Assembly (NCBI GenBank): GCA_022414725.1
Contig: CM039466.1
Span: 16,400,461-16,464,460 of the forward strand
Reading direction: 5' to 3'
Length of the DNA: 64,000 nt
From: Microglena sp. YARC
Lineage: Eukaryota > Chlorophyta > Chlorophyceae > Chlamydomonadales > Chlamydomonadaceae
Part shown: positions 39,607-51,122 of the stretch, piece by piece
Numbering within the stretch: position 1 is the stretch's first letter
How the letters are laid out: each line of letters starts with the position of its first letter
The notes under the pieces: generated by a model
The model's input: the letters and a program-made list of their open reading frames with translations, nothing else
Told to the model about the DNA's origin: nothing
Databases searched by the model: none
Made by a program: the position numbers and the translations under genes

Positions 39607-39978
39607 TGTAACAGCTCAGAAGCAACGGCGGAAGGGTTGTGTACACGAGAAGAGTTATTAGCTAGAATGACAGGAGATTAGAATACGGTTCGGAGGTCTA
39701 GCTAGTAGCTATAGGATACTACGTCACTAGTATGGTTAGTTGTTAAGTATGGTAAGGGATGTAGGATGTTCTCGAAGGCTCGTCAATGGGTATAATGATG
39801 ATGGCCGTGAAGAGAGCAATCCGATATTGTAAGGCAGCCGGCAGGCGTGCTTGTGAGAGAGGCAGTACATGAGGAAGTACTGTCTCTTCGTGCGTACGCT
39901 GTTACTTAGACCAGAGGTATGACTGTACCTAAAGGTCTAATAACGGTCAGAGCCTGTGAAGGAGTCTGTACCGTTACA
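39607..39978 (-). repeat. Chromovirus 5' LTR (372 bp)
   Basis: TGTAACAGCTCAGAAGC to CTGTACCGTTACA on the plus strand. Nearly identical to the two halves of the 3' LTR; one visible change is AATACGG here against AATAAGG. The next internal bases on the minus strand, CTGGTTACGGAGC, occupy the primer-binding position. Confidence 0.95.
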
Positions 39979-39983
39979 GTGAC

Positions 39984-40650
39984 AGGGTCTCGAAGACGTG
40001 TACTGTCCATTAGCCTAAATCGACCCCTCAGTCTACCGAATGCACACTCAACAACCCGCCTTGTTCTAATCAAAGCATTACATTACATTACATTACACTA
40101 CATTACATTACATTACACTAGAGCATTTAGCCCGTCGTACCGACGGCTGGCCTCCTTCCTCCCCACGACCCTCACTGAAATGATTTTGGAGGGTCACCCA
40201 CCCACTCATTTTCCATCCCATTCACATAAGGTCTCATCGTGCACTGTTTCCATGATCATCCCCATCACACTGACAGTTGAGTGGCAGATGACCACAACAC
40301 AAATGTACATGCAAAAACATTACCGACCCACCCCCATGCATGTATGCCCCCCCCCCCCCCCCCCGATGAATGTCATCGGTAAAAGGTACATACTCAGGTA
40401 CAACTTTAAGGGGCATTTTGTTGACTGCGGCAGGTGTGCGAGAGACTTCGGTTTCCGAGGGTCGCGGCAGGGTCGCGGTACAGTTTAAGTCCCAGCGCAC
40501 TCATTTGCGCACTGCTTCCGATTCTAAACTATAACCGCATATTGCTGAATGTGCTCTTCATTTTGATGCCACAAATTCCGCTTTATCTTGCGCACTGACG
40601 TAGTTGGTCTCTGGCTCCAGATCTAACCCCGTCTTTGACTCCGTGTCATA
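39984..40650. other. Intergenic right of the chromovirus; ACATT run, no gene
   Basis: Holds a short (CATTA)n run (40077-40120) and a poly-C run at about 40348-40364. No convincing exon was seen. Confidence 0.4.
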
Positions 40651-40676
40651 TTTCTAGTAGATGACGGCGTTTGGGC

Positions 40677-40899
40677 ATGGGCTCGCGACAGAAGAAGCAT
40701 GGGAAGTTCGCCGTTAGTATCGAGGATGATTCTGATGGCGAAATCGAGTTGAACCAGCAAACTCGTTGACGGCGACCACGAGGACCATCGGCTGCCAATA
40801 GATTGTTGCCCGAGCACAACGGATTGCCAGGACAATCCAGCCAGCTTGCGGTGTTGCATCAGCCTGGTCACAACCCTGAAAGCCTGGAAGATGAAATAG
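40677..40899 (+). pseudogene. Exon-like reading frame with one in-frame TGA, unknown protein
   Basis: ATG at 40677 gives 30 codons (MGSRQKKHGKFAVSIEDDSD... ending NQQTR), then TGA at 40767-40769. The same frame continues RRPRGPSAANRLLPEHNGLP and ends LEDEI at a possible donor GTACAC (40900). An acidic/basic N-terminus like this suits a nuclear protein, but the family is not recognised. Either a nonsense-broken gene or a sequencing error. Confidence 0.3.
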
Positions 40900-41100
40900 G
40901 TACACTATTTGATTGAGAAGCTGATGCTGTTCTCTGTTCATTGATTGGATGTACCATTGATTGTATTCTCAACATGTGTAGGTTTGTTTGATGTGGTGCC
41001 TGAGGATATTACATGTATTCTTTGCTTCTGCTTAGTATGTTGTGATGTTGCTTGCCCCTCTTTCTGACCTGTGCTTGCATTTTCCCTTCACCCTGCCCCA

Positions 41101-41389
41101 GGTGGAGTCTATGGTCCATGTGTACAGAGTTGCCCTTTAGTTTGCGCATGGCGAGAGCATGTGCTTATTCCTCTGTAGTTGCCCATGTATGCAGCAATCA
41201 TGGAATTATCTTGACGGTCTGGATGTTGGGCGAATGGATGGGAGGGAGTGCATTGAAGGCCTGCACTATTGTCAGCATGCCTTGGCTGTCAAGGGGCTCC
41301 ATGATAGTGGTACCCTGGGCTATGACTTGCAGGAGGACCCGTGCCCCGTATTAAACGATGGGCTGTGGTGTTTGTATGAGATTGCTTGA
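41101..41389 (+). pseudogene. Exon-like reading frame with one in-frame stop, unknown protein
   Basis: After CCTGCCCCAG (acceptor-like) the frame reads VESMVHVYRVAL, a TAG, FAHGESMCLFLCSC, then an open stretch with CPCMQQSWNYLDGLDVGRMD, LHYCQHALAVKGLHDSG and NDGLWCLYEIA plus TGA at 41387-41389. Not recognised. Its final bases are the start of the minisatellite that follows. It may belong with 40677-40899. Confidence 0.3.
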
Positions 41390-42062
41390 GAGGGGGGGGG
41401 GGGGGGGGGGGGGGGGGGTAGTGGTGGTGGTGGCGGCATGGGGATGCTCGTGGCGCTGTGTGTTCTGTATGAGATTGCTTGAGAGGGTGGTACTGGTGTG
41501 GTGGTGGCATGGATGCTGGTGGGGCTGTGTGTTTGTATGAGATTGCTTGAGAGGGGTGGGGGTGGTGGTGGTGGTGTGGGTGGTGTCATGGGATGCTAGC
41601 AGGGCTGTGTGTTTGTATGAGATTGCTTGAGAGGGGTGGGGTGGTTGTGGGTGGTGGTGTCATGGATGCTAGCGGGGCTGTGTGCGTGTATGGGATTGCT
41701 TGAGAGGGGGTGGGGGTGGCATGGGATGCTGGTGGGGCTATGTGTTTGTGTGAGATTGCTTGAGAGGGGGTGGGGAGGTGGTGGCTGTGGTGTCATGGGA
41801 TGCTGGCGGGGCTGTGTGTGTGTATTAGATTGCTTGGGAGGGGTAGAGGTGGTGGTGGTGGTGTCATGGGATGCTGGTGGGGCTGTGTGTTTGTATGAGA
41901 TTGCTTGAGAGGGGGGTGGTAGTGGTGGTGTGGTGGCATGGGATGCTGGTGGGCTGTGTGTGTAAGAGATTGCTTGAGACAGGGGGGGGGGGGGGGGGGG
42001 GGGGTCATGGGGATGCTGGTGGGGCTGTGTGTGTATGAGATTGCTTAAATGGGGTGGGATGG
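41360..42062 (+). repeat. Minisatellite ~65-70 bp x10 built on the last exon-like bases
   Basis: GGGCTGTGTGTTTGTATGAG then ATTGCTTGAGAGGGG, which includes the codons CLYEIA and TGA of the preceding frame, repeats about ten times with (GGT)n, poly-G and CATGGGATGCTGGTG spacers. Poly-G runs lie at about 41393-41418, 41981-42003 and 42079-42100. Confidence 0.9.
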
Positions 42063-42244
42063 TCGTGGTGGTGGTGTTGGAGGGGGGGGGGGGGGGGGGG
42101 ATATACCATGCATCCTCAGGAAAAATTATAGGGTTTGTCTCCAAGTTAAAATATAGGCCTTGAAATGCACATACGTGAATAGTCCAGATGTATTGTATAT
42201 ATATACTGGTGCAGATAGATACATCATTATATATATTTGGTATG

Positions 42245-42475
42245 TTTTGTTGGATGCACATGCATGGAACATATTATAGATGCGTGAGCTAGTGTGTATT
42301 GTTGCATACACATGCATGGAATGTGTTAATTGATGTGTGAGCTAGTGTGTGTTTTTGCATACACATGCATGGGATGTGTTATTGATGTGTGAGCTAGTGT
42401 GTGTTGTTGCATACACATGCATGGAACGTGTTATTGATGTGTGAGCTAGTGTGTGCTGTTGCATACATACACACG
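42245..42475 (+). repeat. ~52-58 bp tandem repeat x4 (ATACACATGCATGGAA)
   Basis: GATGTGTGAGCTAGTGTGTG, TTGTTGCATACACATGCATG and GAATGTGTTATT repeat four times, then pass into the CA-rich array. Confidence 0.9.
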
Positions 42476-42715
42476 CATTGTCAGGAAACACACAAGCATT
42501 GTGAGAATACACACACTCTCACACACGCATTGTAAGAATACACACACGCATTGTGAGAATACACACACTCTCACACACACATTGTGAGAATACACACATA
42601 CATTGTGAGAATACACGCACTCACACACACACAATGTAAGAAAACACACACGCATTGTGGGAATACACGCACTCTCACACACACATTGTAAGAAAACACA
42701 CACGCATTGTGAGGA
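42476..42715 (+). repeat. ~33 bp tandem repeat (ACACACGCATTGTGAGAATA)
   Basis: Seven or eight drifting units of ACACACGCATTGTGAGAATA plus CACACACTCTCAC. Confidence 0.9.
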
Positions 42716-43060
42716 CAAAATCCTACCTGTCTACTGCCATAGCAGCCTTCTCTACTGTCCTACCTGTCTACTGCCTTAGCAGCCTCCTCTACTGTCCTAC
42801 CTGTCTACTACTTTAGCAGCCTCCTCTACTGTCCTACCTGTCTACTGCATGAGCAGCCTCCTCTACTGTCCTACCTGGCTACTGCCGTAGCAGCCTCCTC
42901 GGGTGTGGAGTAACTTGACGTTCTGAGATGTGGCGGGTGTGAAGCGTGGAGTTGTTAGGATGGAATCCTACCTGTCTACTGCCTTGGCAGCCCCCTCTGG
43001 TGTGGAGTAAGTTGACGTTCTGAGATTAACACCTCTATAATTAGTCCCCCGAAGGCTCTC
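42716..43060 (-). CDS. Possible AP2-like exon with tandem-duplicated 5' splice site
   Basis: On the minus strand 43051-42969 reads TNYRGVNLRTSTYSTPEGAAKAVDR and then the donor GTAGGATTCC; YRGV and TPEEAAKAVDR resemble the start and the EEAARAYDRAA end of an AP2/ERF DNA-binding domain. A second copy at about 42937-42885 reads SSYSTPEEAATAVAR. Further downstream four to five ~40 bp units repeat GAGGAGGCTGCTAAGGCAGT and AGACAGGTAGGA (EEAAKAVDR plus donor). The middle of an AP2 domain is missing, so the assignment is tentative. Confidence 0.35.
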
Positions 43061-43329
43061 AGGAAGCAAGAGTTGATCCAGTCTATGGACTGTTACTATT
43101 CCTACCCATTTATAGCCGGACCTAGAAACATACATTAACATCTGGGGCCCTGACATGGGACCCATAGTGATATGGTGGGAGATGATGCAATATTAGCATA
43201 TGTAGGATCAGATGCATGGAATTAGCTGCTGGCATTCATGAGGACGGCGGCATGCCTGCATTGCCACTAAGTTACTGAGTTAAACACTCTCCAGGGTTCG
43301 GGCACACAGCATAGGTTTGATTTTATAGG

Positions 43330-44603
43330 TTGCATTCTGCTGTGCAGTGTATGCCAACGATAACTCATGCACTGCCCCAACCGATATCAGCCAATCCTCG
43401 AACCACTTAACTACAAACTCCTTAGCCCTGTCAGACCTTAGACACTTAAAGGCAAATCCATGCAGCTGATTCATCCATCTGAGGATGATAGTTTGAACTG
43501 TTAAGGGAGCTTCATCCCTGGACCTCAAGCACAATACCTTAGCATAGCCAGAGTATTGGTCTGTGAGGCACAGAATATAAAACTCCCCACGCAGGCCCCT
43601 AATATGAACCGGTCCAATGATGTCTAAGTGAAGGCGTTGGAGAGGTGCACGGATCTTAGTGGTGCTTTCTTTAGGGAAAGGGAGACGTTTGCCCTTAGCC
43701 TTCTGACAAGCATCACAAGGGATCTTAGCCAGCTTTTGAACCTGCCTGAGAGAGAGGGGTAAGTTCTTAACCATACCTTTCTTGACAAGTCTGCGCATGG
43801 CATCATAGCCGGGGTGACCCAGCCGCCTATGCCACAGCCATGCAGGAGTGGTAGGGATAACAACTCCACCGTCCTCATCAACATCAAGTGCAAAAGCTGG
43901 GTAATTGTCAGCACCACGCAAACAGCCACGGGTGGTGCTACAAGGCCTACATGTAAACTTGTAAACACCATCACTGGAGGCAGGGAAAGACCAGAGAACA
44001 GAAGAGCCCTGAGTGGCAGTGCAACTAAGACTATCAAAAGAAACCTTGCAGTGGTGAGAATGAGCCACAGCATTTACTGACAGGAGGTTCACCGGACAGT
44101 GAGGTATGTAGAGAACATCGGTTAGAGTGATTGATGTTGGTAACCAATCACTACATAACACAATGGATCCCATACCTGCTGACCGTTGAACCACCCCATC
44201 ACCAAATCGAACTGCTGGCCCATGTTCAGAAGCATTATACACAATGAACAAAGACATATCACCTGTGATAGACATTCCAGCTCCAGAGTCCACATGCCAG
44301 ACACCCTCAGATAGGCTCGGGCTACACACATTAGAGAACTTCGTGGTGCATGAGAATAGGACAGAGCGTACCCCCTAGTTCTTGGGCATAGCAAACCCAT
44401 CAATCTGAGCCTGCAAGGAGGACATCTGCTTACGAGTCAGCGTACCTGGAAGGGCCAAGGCAATGGGCACGGGTCCACTGCCCGGTGCACCAGCCTTGGT
44501 CTTTCGCAGGTGCGGGTGCTTCGTCCAGCAGCGGTCCTCCGGGTGGGTCTTCTTGTGAGGACAAGGTCCCCAAGCGCAATCCAGGCGTCTCTTGGCAGCC
44601 CCG
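43330..44603 (-). mobile_element. Partial Copia copy: gag end, protease, integrase
   Basis: Nearly identical to 47931-49195 of the neighbouring element. The minus strand gives a CCHC-like gag end (CAWGPCPHKKTHPEDRCW), WHVDSGAGMSITGDMSLF (protease DSGA), LWHRRLGHPGYDAM with CDACQKAKG (pre-integrase zinc motif) and LHLDIIGPVHIRG ... CLRSDRAKEF (integrase). It stops within integrase (about 43330) and at 44603 is fused in mid-gag to the LTR of the next element, so it is a truncated piece. Confidence 0.93.
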
Positions 44604-44944
44604 TATCAGCTAGAATACACTCCGAAGAGTGGACAGAGATGTTGCAGCGGAACAGACGCGCCAATCTATACACGGAGACGAGAATAGCATCACAAGCACA
44701 GGAGACCCATCAAGGGGCACCAGTGGTGAAAGGGGCGGCAGCCAGGAACCTAACAGGGTACAGGCTAGACCGGTGACGCAGCCAACAGGAAGCTGTCACT
44801 GAGTCACTCAAGGATGACACAGTCTACGGGAAGCTGTCACTACGGGAAGCTGGCACAGTACTGGCAGAGCCGATAGTTCTAAGGAAGTACAGAAGTAGTC
44901 ACCAAGTCATAAAACGCGTGAGAGCACCGCAATTCATGCTGACA
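44604..44944 (-). repeat. Copia 3' LTR, end-truncated
   Basis: Plus strand TATCAGCTAGAATACACTCC to CGCAATTCATGCTGACA. Directly internal (44945 on) lies, on the minus strand, ATAGGTGGAG, a weak polypurine tract. Compared with the 5' LTR it has a duplicated GGGAAGCTGTCACTAC-type segment and lacks about 50 bp. Confidence 0.9.
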
Positions 44945-45064
44945 CTCCACCTATGACACAGGTGACATACAATACTACTTCTCCACCTATGGCACTGGGG
45001 ACATAGAACTATATGTAACATATTAAAAAAAAAAATCAAAGAACTCCGAAAAATCGAGAGAACT

Positions 45065-47459
45065 TCAAATGAAACCCAAAGGGTTATTGAAAGGAATAAA
45101 ACAAGGCAAAAAACAAAAATTTGCCAAGTTAGAAAAAGATGAAAACCGAATATCAAAGATGGGTAACAACGGTATAGAAAACCCGATCCGGGAATAGGAA
45201 CCTAATGCCAAACAATGATAACCAAAGAAACCGATGTAACCAGAAAAAAAAATACCCTCAGAAGAAGCGGTCATTCCAAGCATTCGGACAAACCTCCAGA
45301 ACACAGCAGGATCAAGGGGCTTGGTGAAGGCGTCAGCACAGTTGTCCTTAGTGTTGACATAGGCAACATCCAGTTGGCCATCCTCCTTGATGTAGTGATG
45401 AATAACATCAATGTGCTTGCTGCGAGGGAGTAGCTGCCAGTCATTGGCCCAACTCAGAGACCCTAAGTTGTCACCCTGAATGGTAACCAAACCACAAGGC
45501 AGACCCAGATCCACCCTCAACTTCTTCAACCATTGCACCTCCCTGGCAGTCTGAGACAGGGCCTGAGACTCAGCCTCACTAGAGCTAATGGCAACAGTAG
45601 GCTGCCTCTTGCTCATCCAGTTTACTACGCACCCCCAGCAAGCACAGCAAAGCCAGTCTGAGACCTCCTGTCAGACCCATCATCAGCAAAGGATGAGTCA
45701 CTAAAGACAGTAAAAGAGAACTCAGGGCTGTGGGTGTAAGTGAGTCCCAGGTGGGAATGTGACCTCAAATACAAGAGCAAAACGCTTGGCTGCCCCCAGA
45801 GGGGGACGGTAGGGTGAGCAGAAAACCTGGACAGGTAGCTCACAGCAAAAGAAATATCAGGCCTGGTGCAAGTAGCCAGGTATAGCAAATCACCCACAAG
45901 AGAGAGGTACTGGCTATTAGAGGGCAGGGGGTCACCAGGTGGGTCAGTGACGGTGGACTTGGCCATGGGGGCAGAAAACTTGGGCTTGGCAGCAGCAGTA
46001 AGACCAAACTGCTCCCACCAGATCAAACAATGTAGGAGTGCTGGGAGAGGTTGATTTGTACACACCTGCCTTCAGAGTCAAGAGTAACGGCCATGTCCAA
46101 TGAGAGGAACTGAACCGGTACACCCATCTCTTTGACCTCCCAGCCAGCTTTCTCCATAGCCTTGATCAGCAAAGCATACCTGTCCAGCTCACTAAAAGCA
46201 CAGATAAAATCATCAACATAGGTCAGGACATAGCTCCACCCACCAAAAAGAATCCCTCCTAAAAATACAGAGCAGGTTCTGCCTTGCACATAGTAAACCC
46301 ATGTGCAACCAAAACCCGCTTGACATCCATACTCCAAGCCCTGGGCGCCTGCTTCAAACCATAAAGGGACTTGATCAGTTTGCACACAAGGGGAACACCG
46401 TTAGGACCAAGTACCTTAAAGCCCTCAGGCTGGTGGCAGTACAGGTCCAGACCAGTTTCTAGCTTAGCATTCAGAAATGCAGTCTTGATGTCCAGCTGCC
46501 GAACAAACATTTTCCTATGAGTGATGGCAGCAAGGAGCACCCTCAGACCTGCTTTAGAGGAGACGGGGGCATATACGTCATGAAAGTCCAGCCCAGGACG
46601 CTGCAGAAAACCACGGACCACAAAACGTGCCTTCAAGCGCACAGAACCATCAACCCCAACCTTCTTCACAAATAACCATCTGCCAGACAGGATCCTCTGC
46701 TTAGGAGGCTGTGGAGTGAGTGCCCAAGTACCATGGGCATGTAGGGACGCCATCTCATCCTTCATAGCAAGCAGCCATTGATCCCTGTCAGGGTTGGTAG
46801 GAAGCATAGCAGCTTTATAGGTGAGTTCAGTGGAGGTGGAAATGTATGCCCCCACGTACAAGCAGTTTACTTGCACATGAGCAGCAGGGGTATCAGCAAT
46901 ATCAGCAGTAACCGGTAGTATAGCCCCCAGTGCAGAACTACTGCCTGGTTGAACAAGGCCGGCCTTATTTGCCTCTATATCAACGAAGCCTGGGTCGACC
47001 GGAACACCCCAGCCATACGCAGTATCGGAACCACCAGTGTTCAAGATCATCACTTACACTTTCGGCAACGGCTACATCATCACATGGGCTTGACCCGAAT
47101 AATCCACCAGGGTCGGCAGGAGGCGAAGCGATTAACAACACCTGCGAGCCATCCGAGGTGGTCGGAGGTTGGCGACTATTAGGCAATGGACCTGTGACAG
47201 GCTCCACTATGACCTGAGACTGTCTTAATCCTAGAGCTTCGCCGACGGAACGTGGTGCAGAGGAAGGCCTGGCGACCCCCTGAGATTCAGGTAAATCACA
47301 GTCTGAAGGAACTTCGGAGTCCCGCCCGCCCAGTACCTTCACACGCAATGCAGCACCATCAGCCCCTGACCTAGGACGCAAAGTCATCCCATGACCAGGG
47401 CAGCGGTCGACAATTGGGGTTGGCAAAGGGTCTAAGGCATTAACCGCAGACTCAGGCAT
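45065..47459 (-). pseudogene. Copia reverse transcriptase and RNase H
   Basis: The 47053-46259 frame has AMKDEMASLHAHGTWAL, KARFVVRGFLQRPGLDF, QLDIKTAFLNAKLETGLDLY and SLYGLKQAPRAW; a shifted frame gives LTYVDDFICAF (YVDD active site). 46065-45625 gives LVGDLLYLATCTRPDISFAV and VFSDSSFADD, and 45616-45065 the RNase H end: MSKRQPTVAISSSEAESQAL, SKHIDVIHHYIKEDGQL, NCADAFTKPL. Three or more frame changes. The stretch 47459-47060 is a Pro/Ser-rich linker. Confidence 0.93.
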
Positions 47460-47743
47460 GTGTCCGTTGATAGCGGCAGGGATGCGAGAAACATACGGAG
47501 ACCCGTCATAAGGGGACAGCCCAGGAATACAGTTATAGCTAAACTGTTCATAGAAGAGTACATCACGACTCTCTACTATCCTACCTGGCGCAACTTAGGA
47601 ACCCAAACAAAATAACCCTTACTCACCAGGGAAGACCCAACCAGTCTACCAGATAACGCCCTTTCGTCTAGCTTGTTGCGCTTTTTCCCATTGACTAACG
47701 TGACGTAGCAAGGGCAACCAAACACACGCAACAACGACACACA

Positions 47744-48934
47744 TCAGGCACAACCCCAAAAAAACAGCTCGTATGGAGTCTTGTCTCCCTGATTGGGCAG
47801 CCGATTACGAAGGTAATAAGCAGCTAGGAAGGCATAGGGCCAGAAAGACTTAGCTAGTTTAGACTCCAGGTGGATGCTCCTAGCTATAGACTGTAAGACC
47901 CCATTGTACCTCTCCACAGTTGCATTCTGCTGTGCAGTGTATGCCAAAGATAACTCATGCACTGCCCCAACCGATATCAGCCAATCCTCAAACCACTTTA
48001 CTATAAACTCCTTAGCCCTGTCAGATCTCAGACACTTAAAGGCAAACCCATGCAGCTGATTCATCCATCTGAGGATGATAGTTTGGACTGCTAAGGGAGC
48101 TTCATCCCTGGTCCTCAAGCACAATACCTCAGCATAGCCAGAGTATTGGTCTGTGAGGCACAGAATATAAAACTCCCCACGCAGGCCCCTAATATGAACC
48201 GGTCCCATGATGTCTAAGTGAAGGCGTTGGAGAGGTGCACGGATCTTAGTGGTGCTTTCTTTAGGAAAAGGGAGACGTTTGCCCTTAGCCTTGTGACAAG
48301 CATCACATGGGATATTAGCCAGTCTTTGCACCTGACTGAGAGAGAGGGGTAAGTTCTTAACCATACCTTTCTTGACAAGTCTGCGCATGGCATCATAGCC
48401 GGGGTGACCCAGCCGCCTATGCCACAGCCATGCAGGAGTGGTAGGGATAACAACTCCACCGTCCTCATCAACATCAAGTGCAAAAGCTGGGTAATTGTCA
48501 GCACCACGCAAACAGCCACGGGTGGTGCCACAAGGCCTACATGTAAACTTGTAAACACCATCACTGGAGGCAGGGAAAGACCAGAGAACAGAAGAGCCCT
48601 GAGTGGCAGTGCAACTAAGACTATCAAAAGAAACCTTGCAGTGGTGAGAATGAGCCACAGCATTTACTGACAGGAGGTTCACCGGACAGTGAGGTATGTA
48701 GAGAACATCGGTTAGAGTGATTGATGTTGGTAACCAATCACTACATAACACAATGGATCCCATACCTGCTGACCGTTGAACCACCCCATCACCAAATCGA
48801 ACTGCTGGCCCATGTTCAGAAGCATTATACACAGTGAACAAAGACATATCACCTGTGATAGACATTCCAGCTCCAGAGTCCACATGCCAGACACCCTCAG
48901 ATAGGCACGGGCTACACACATTAGAGAACTTCAT
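47744..48934 (-). pseudogene. Copia protease and integrase
   Basis: 396-codon frame. Protease GVWHVDSGAGMSITG; pre-integrase LWHRRLGHPGYDAMRRLVKK and CDACHKAKG; integrase core LHLDIMGPVHIRGLRG, CLTDQYSGYAEVLCLR, KCLRSDRAKEFIVKWFED, then YTAQQNATVERYNGVLQSIA and LPNQGDKTPYELFFWG, consistent with DDE and the Copia GKGY-like end region. It closes with TGA after FWGCA; downstream integrase and RT linker lie in other frames. Confidence 0.92.
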
Positions 48935-48964
48935 GGTGCATGAGAATAGGACAGAGCGTACCCC

Positions 48965-51088
48965 CTAGTTCTTGGGCATAGCAAACCCGTCAATCTGAGC
49001 CTGCAAGGAGGACATCTGCTTACGAGTCAGCGAACCTGGAAGGGCCAAGGCAATGGGCACGGGTTCACTGCCCGGTGCACCAGCCTTGGTCTTTCGCAGG
49101 TGCGGATGCTTCGTCCAGCAGCGTTCCTCCGAGTGGCTCGTTTTGTGAGGACAAGGTCCCCAAGCGCAATCCAGGCGTCTCTTGGCAGCCCCGGAACCCT
49201 GAGCAAAGCAGCATTGGCAGGGACATGGGGAGGGTCGCGGGACCAACCAGGATGCCTGGAGTCCGACTTGGGGAGCGACACATTCAAGAAATCTAACGAC
49301 CTATACTCTGCAAGACAGGTCCAGTAATCAACAGGCAGGTTCTGGTACAGCAACGTACCAAATTTGAGCCGCAGAGAGTCGAAGCGAGTGTGAGTGATAC
49401 CCTGAACGATAGTGTTCATGGCATGACGCTGAGTCTGTGGATACCCAGCACTGCGGAGGTCAGTGCACAAACCGCGGACCTTGCGAAAGAAATCATCCAC
49501 ACGCTCAGAGTGGCTCATGGATGCACCTTGAAGCTCGATGAGCATGAGAGGGACACGAGCGGCAAGGGCATCAGACTGCTTCCTCCGGATATCGATCAAG
49601 ATATCCCGAGGAATGGCGAAGTCCTGATACACCTTGACCATCGCATCCGTCATGTTAGCAAGCATCATGGTGAGACACATGAACTCCTGACGGTCCAGGG
49701 GCAGGGCACTAAAACCCAACAGTGCGGGATCCACACGAGACTCACCATGAGAGGCCGAAGTTCCAGCAGCAGGAGCAGGGGTCAGGGGTGCCAAAGACTT
49801 ACGAACCTCCAGAAAATACTCAGCCGCAAGACCAGCGTCATACGCGCGCTGGTCATCTATGTTCCTAACATCAGGCAGGGACCGCGCAAAACTCACTACC
49901 AGCTCGAAATCAGGCTTTACAGGACAGAGAGGACGTGGAACCTTCTTCCACTGGTAACACTTCAGATCATTATTCCTACGCCCCACACCACCAAAAGTAA
50001 CCCCATTAGCGAGAGGATATCTAATCCCCTCCGGAACAGGCCCTAGAAAAGACCGGCACTTGAGACCTAGCTCAGTGAATGCCATCACACGCCGAATACG
50101 ACCCTTGAGATCAACATTGGCCTGAGAGGCCTTCACATCTATCCTACCGTACAAGATGCCATCCAGAGATCCAAGCTCGGATTGAGCTCGGCAGACAAGA
50201 CGGAAGTCCCGCAGCTGTAGACTAGGAGGAGGTCCACCAGAGAGTAGATGCTCCCAAGAGTCGCGAGACCGCGAAGTCAAGACTGGAGGGGTGGGATCGA
50301 TGGAGGAGCAGATCCACAGCGGTGGAGGAGGGGGCTCCCGCGAAGTGCCAAGCAGCAGATGTGCGGACAGCCGTGGCAACAGCTTCTCGAGCACGATTGT
50401 TGTAGCCAGGAAGGCCTCGCTCCATAGGGTTGGTGGTGGTGAAGGACGCAGAGCTTTGCAGCAAAGACGGCTTGGCCACCTCCGGGTTGACCGGTGGAAG
50501 AGGCGCAAGCAGAGGCGCTGGCGTTGGTGCAGGCAGAGGCGCCGACGGAGGAGCAGGCTCATACACAGGCGAAACTGTAGAAGTCTCAAAGACTCGAGTA
50601 GCAGCTGTCGGAGTCACTCCACCGTAGTCGCCACTCGTAGCACTCTTCAAATCATCAGAGTCAGAACGGTTGAAGTCCTCCTCATCTTCAGTCAGGTAAT
50701 CATCAGTTTGCAGCCACCCAAAACTGGGCATCAGGCGGCACAGACCCGAAGAATACTGAATGGACTGTGTCTGGACACAGCAAAGATGCATTAGAACGTC
50801 CTCAACCTCAGGAGAGAGGCGTTGGACAGAAGGAGAAGGAATCGGAAAGATGGAGGAGTAACTGGGGGGGGGGTGGCTTCCACGATGGCGGAAGGAGACT
50901 CCTCTCCGGCAGCAGAGGCCGCTGGCGCGCAATCATAAAGCCAATCAGTAGGAACCCGAACCTCCGGGGGAAGGATAAGGTCGCAGCCATTGCTAACGAT
51001 GGTACTGCGAATGCCGCGCGACAAAGAAACACCATTTTTATCAGTGAGTTTCTCAAAGCCGGCAGCAGGTCCTCGCGGAAGTTGCATT
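48965..51088 (-). pseudogene. Copia gag, frame-broken
   Basis: ATG at 51088 (MQLPRGPAAGFEKLTDKNGV), then frames 50932-50222 (acidic DDYLTEDEEDFNRSDSDD, Pro/Ala-rich) and 50589-49027, which holds a capsid-type UBN2-like region (LMLIELQGASMSHSERVDDF, TIVQGITHTRFDSLRLKFGT, LPVDYWTCLAEYRSLDF). It ends in a CCHC-like knuckle CAWGPCPHKTSHSEERCW (C-x4-C-x5-H-x4-C) in another frame. At least three frame changes. Confidence 0.8.
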
Positions 51089-51122
51089 GAATAGCAGTGG
51101 TAGAAATGAGGAACCCGTAACC

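Larger units (their letters stand above)
30266..39978 (-). mobile_element. Ty3/gypsy chromovirus LTR retrotransposon, full length with nested insertions
   Basis: Both LTRs begin TGTAAC and end GTTACA, and the element is flanked by the 5 bp duplication GTGAC (30261-30265, 39979-39983). On the minus strand the order is 5' LTR, gag, protease, RT, RNase H, integrase, chromodomain, polypurine tract, 3' LTR, which is the chromovirus order. Several frame breaks show it is no longer coding-competent. Two later insertions lie inside it: a solo LTR at 33228-34115 and a Copia fragment at about 30576-31095. Confidence 0.95.
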
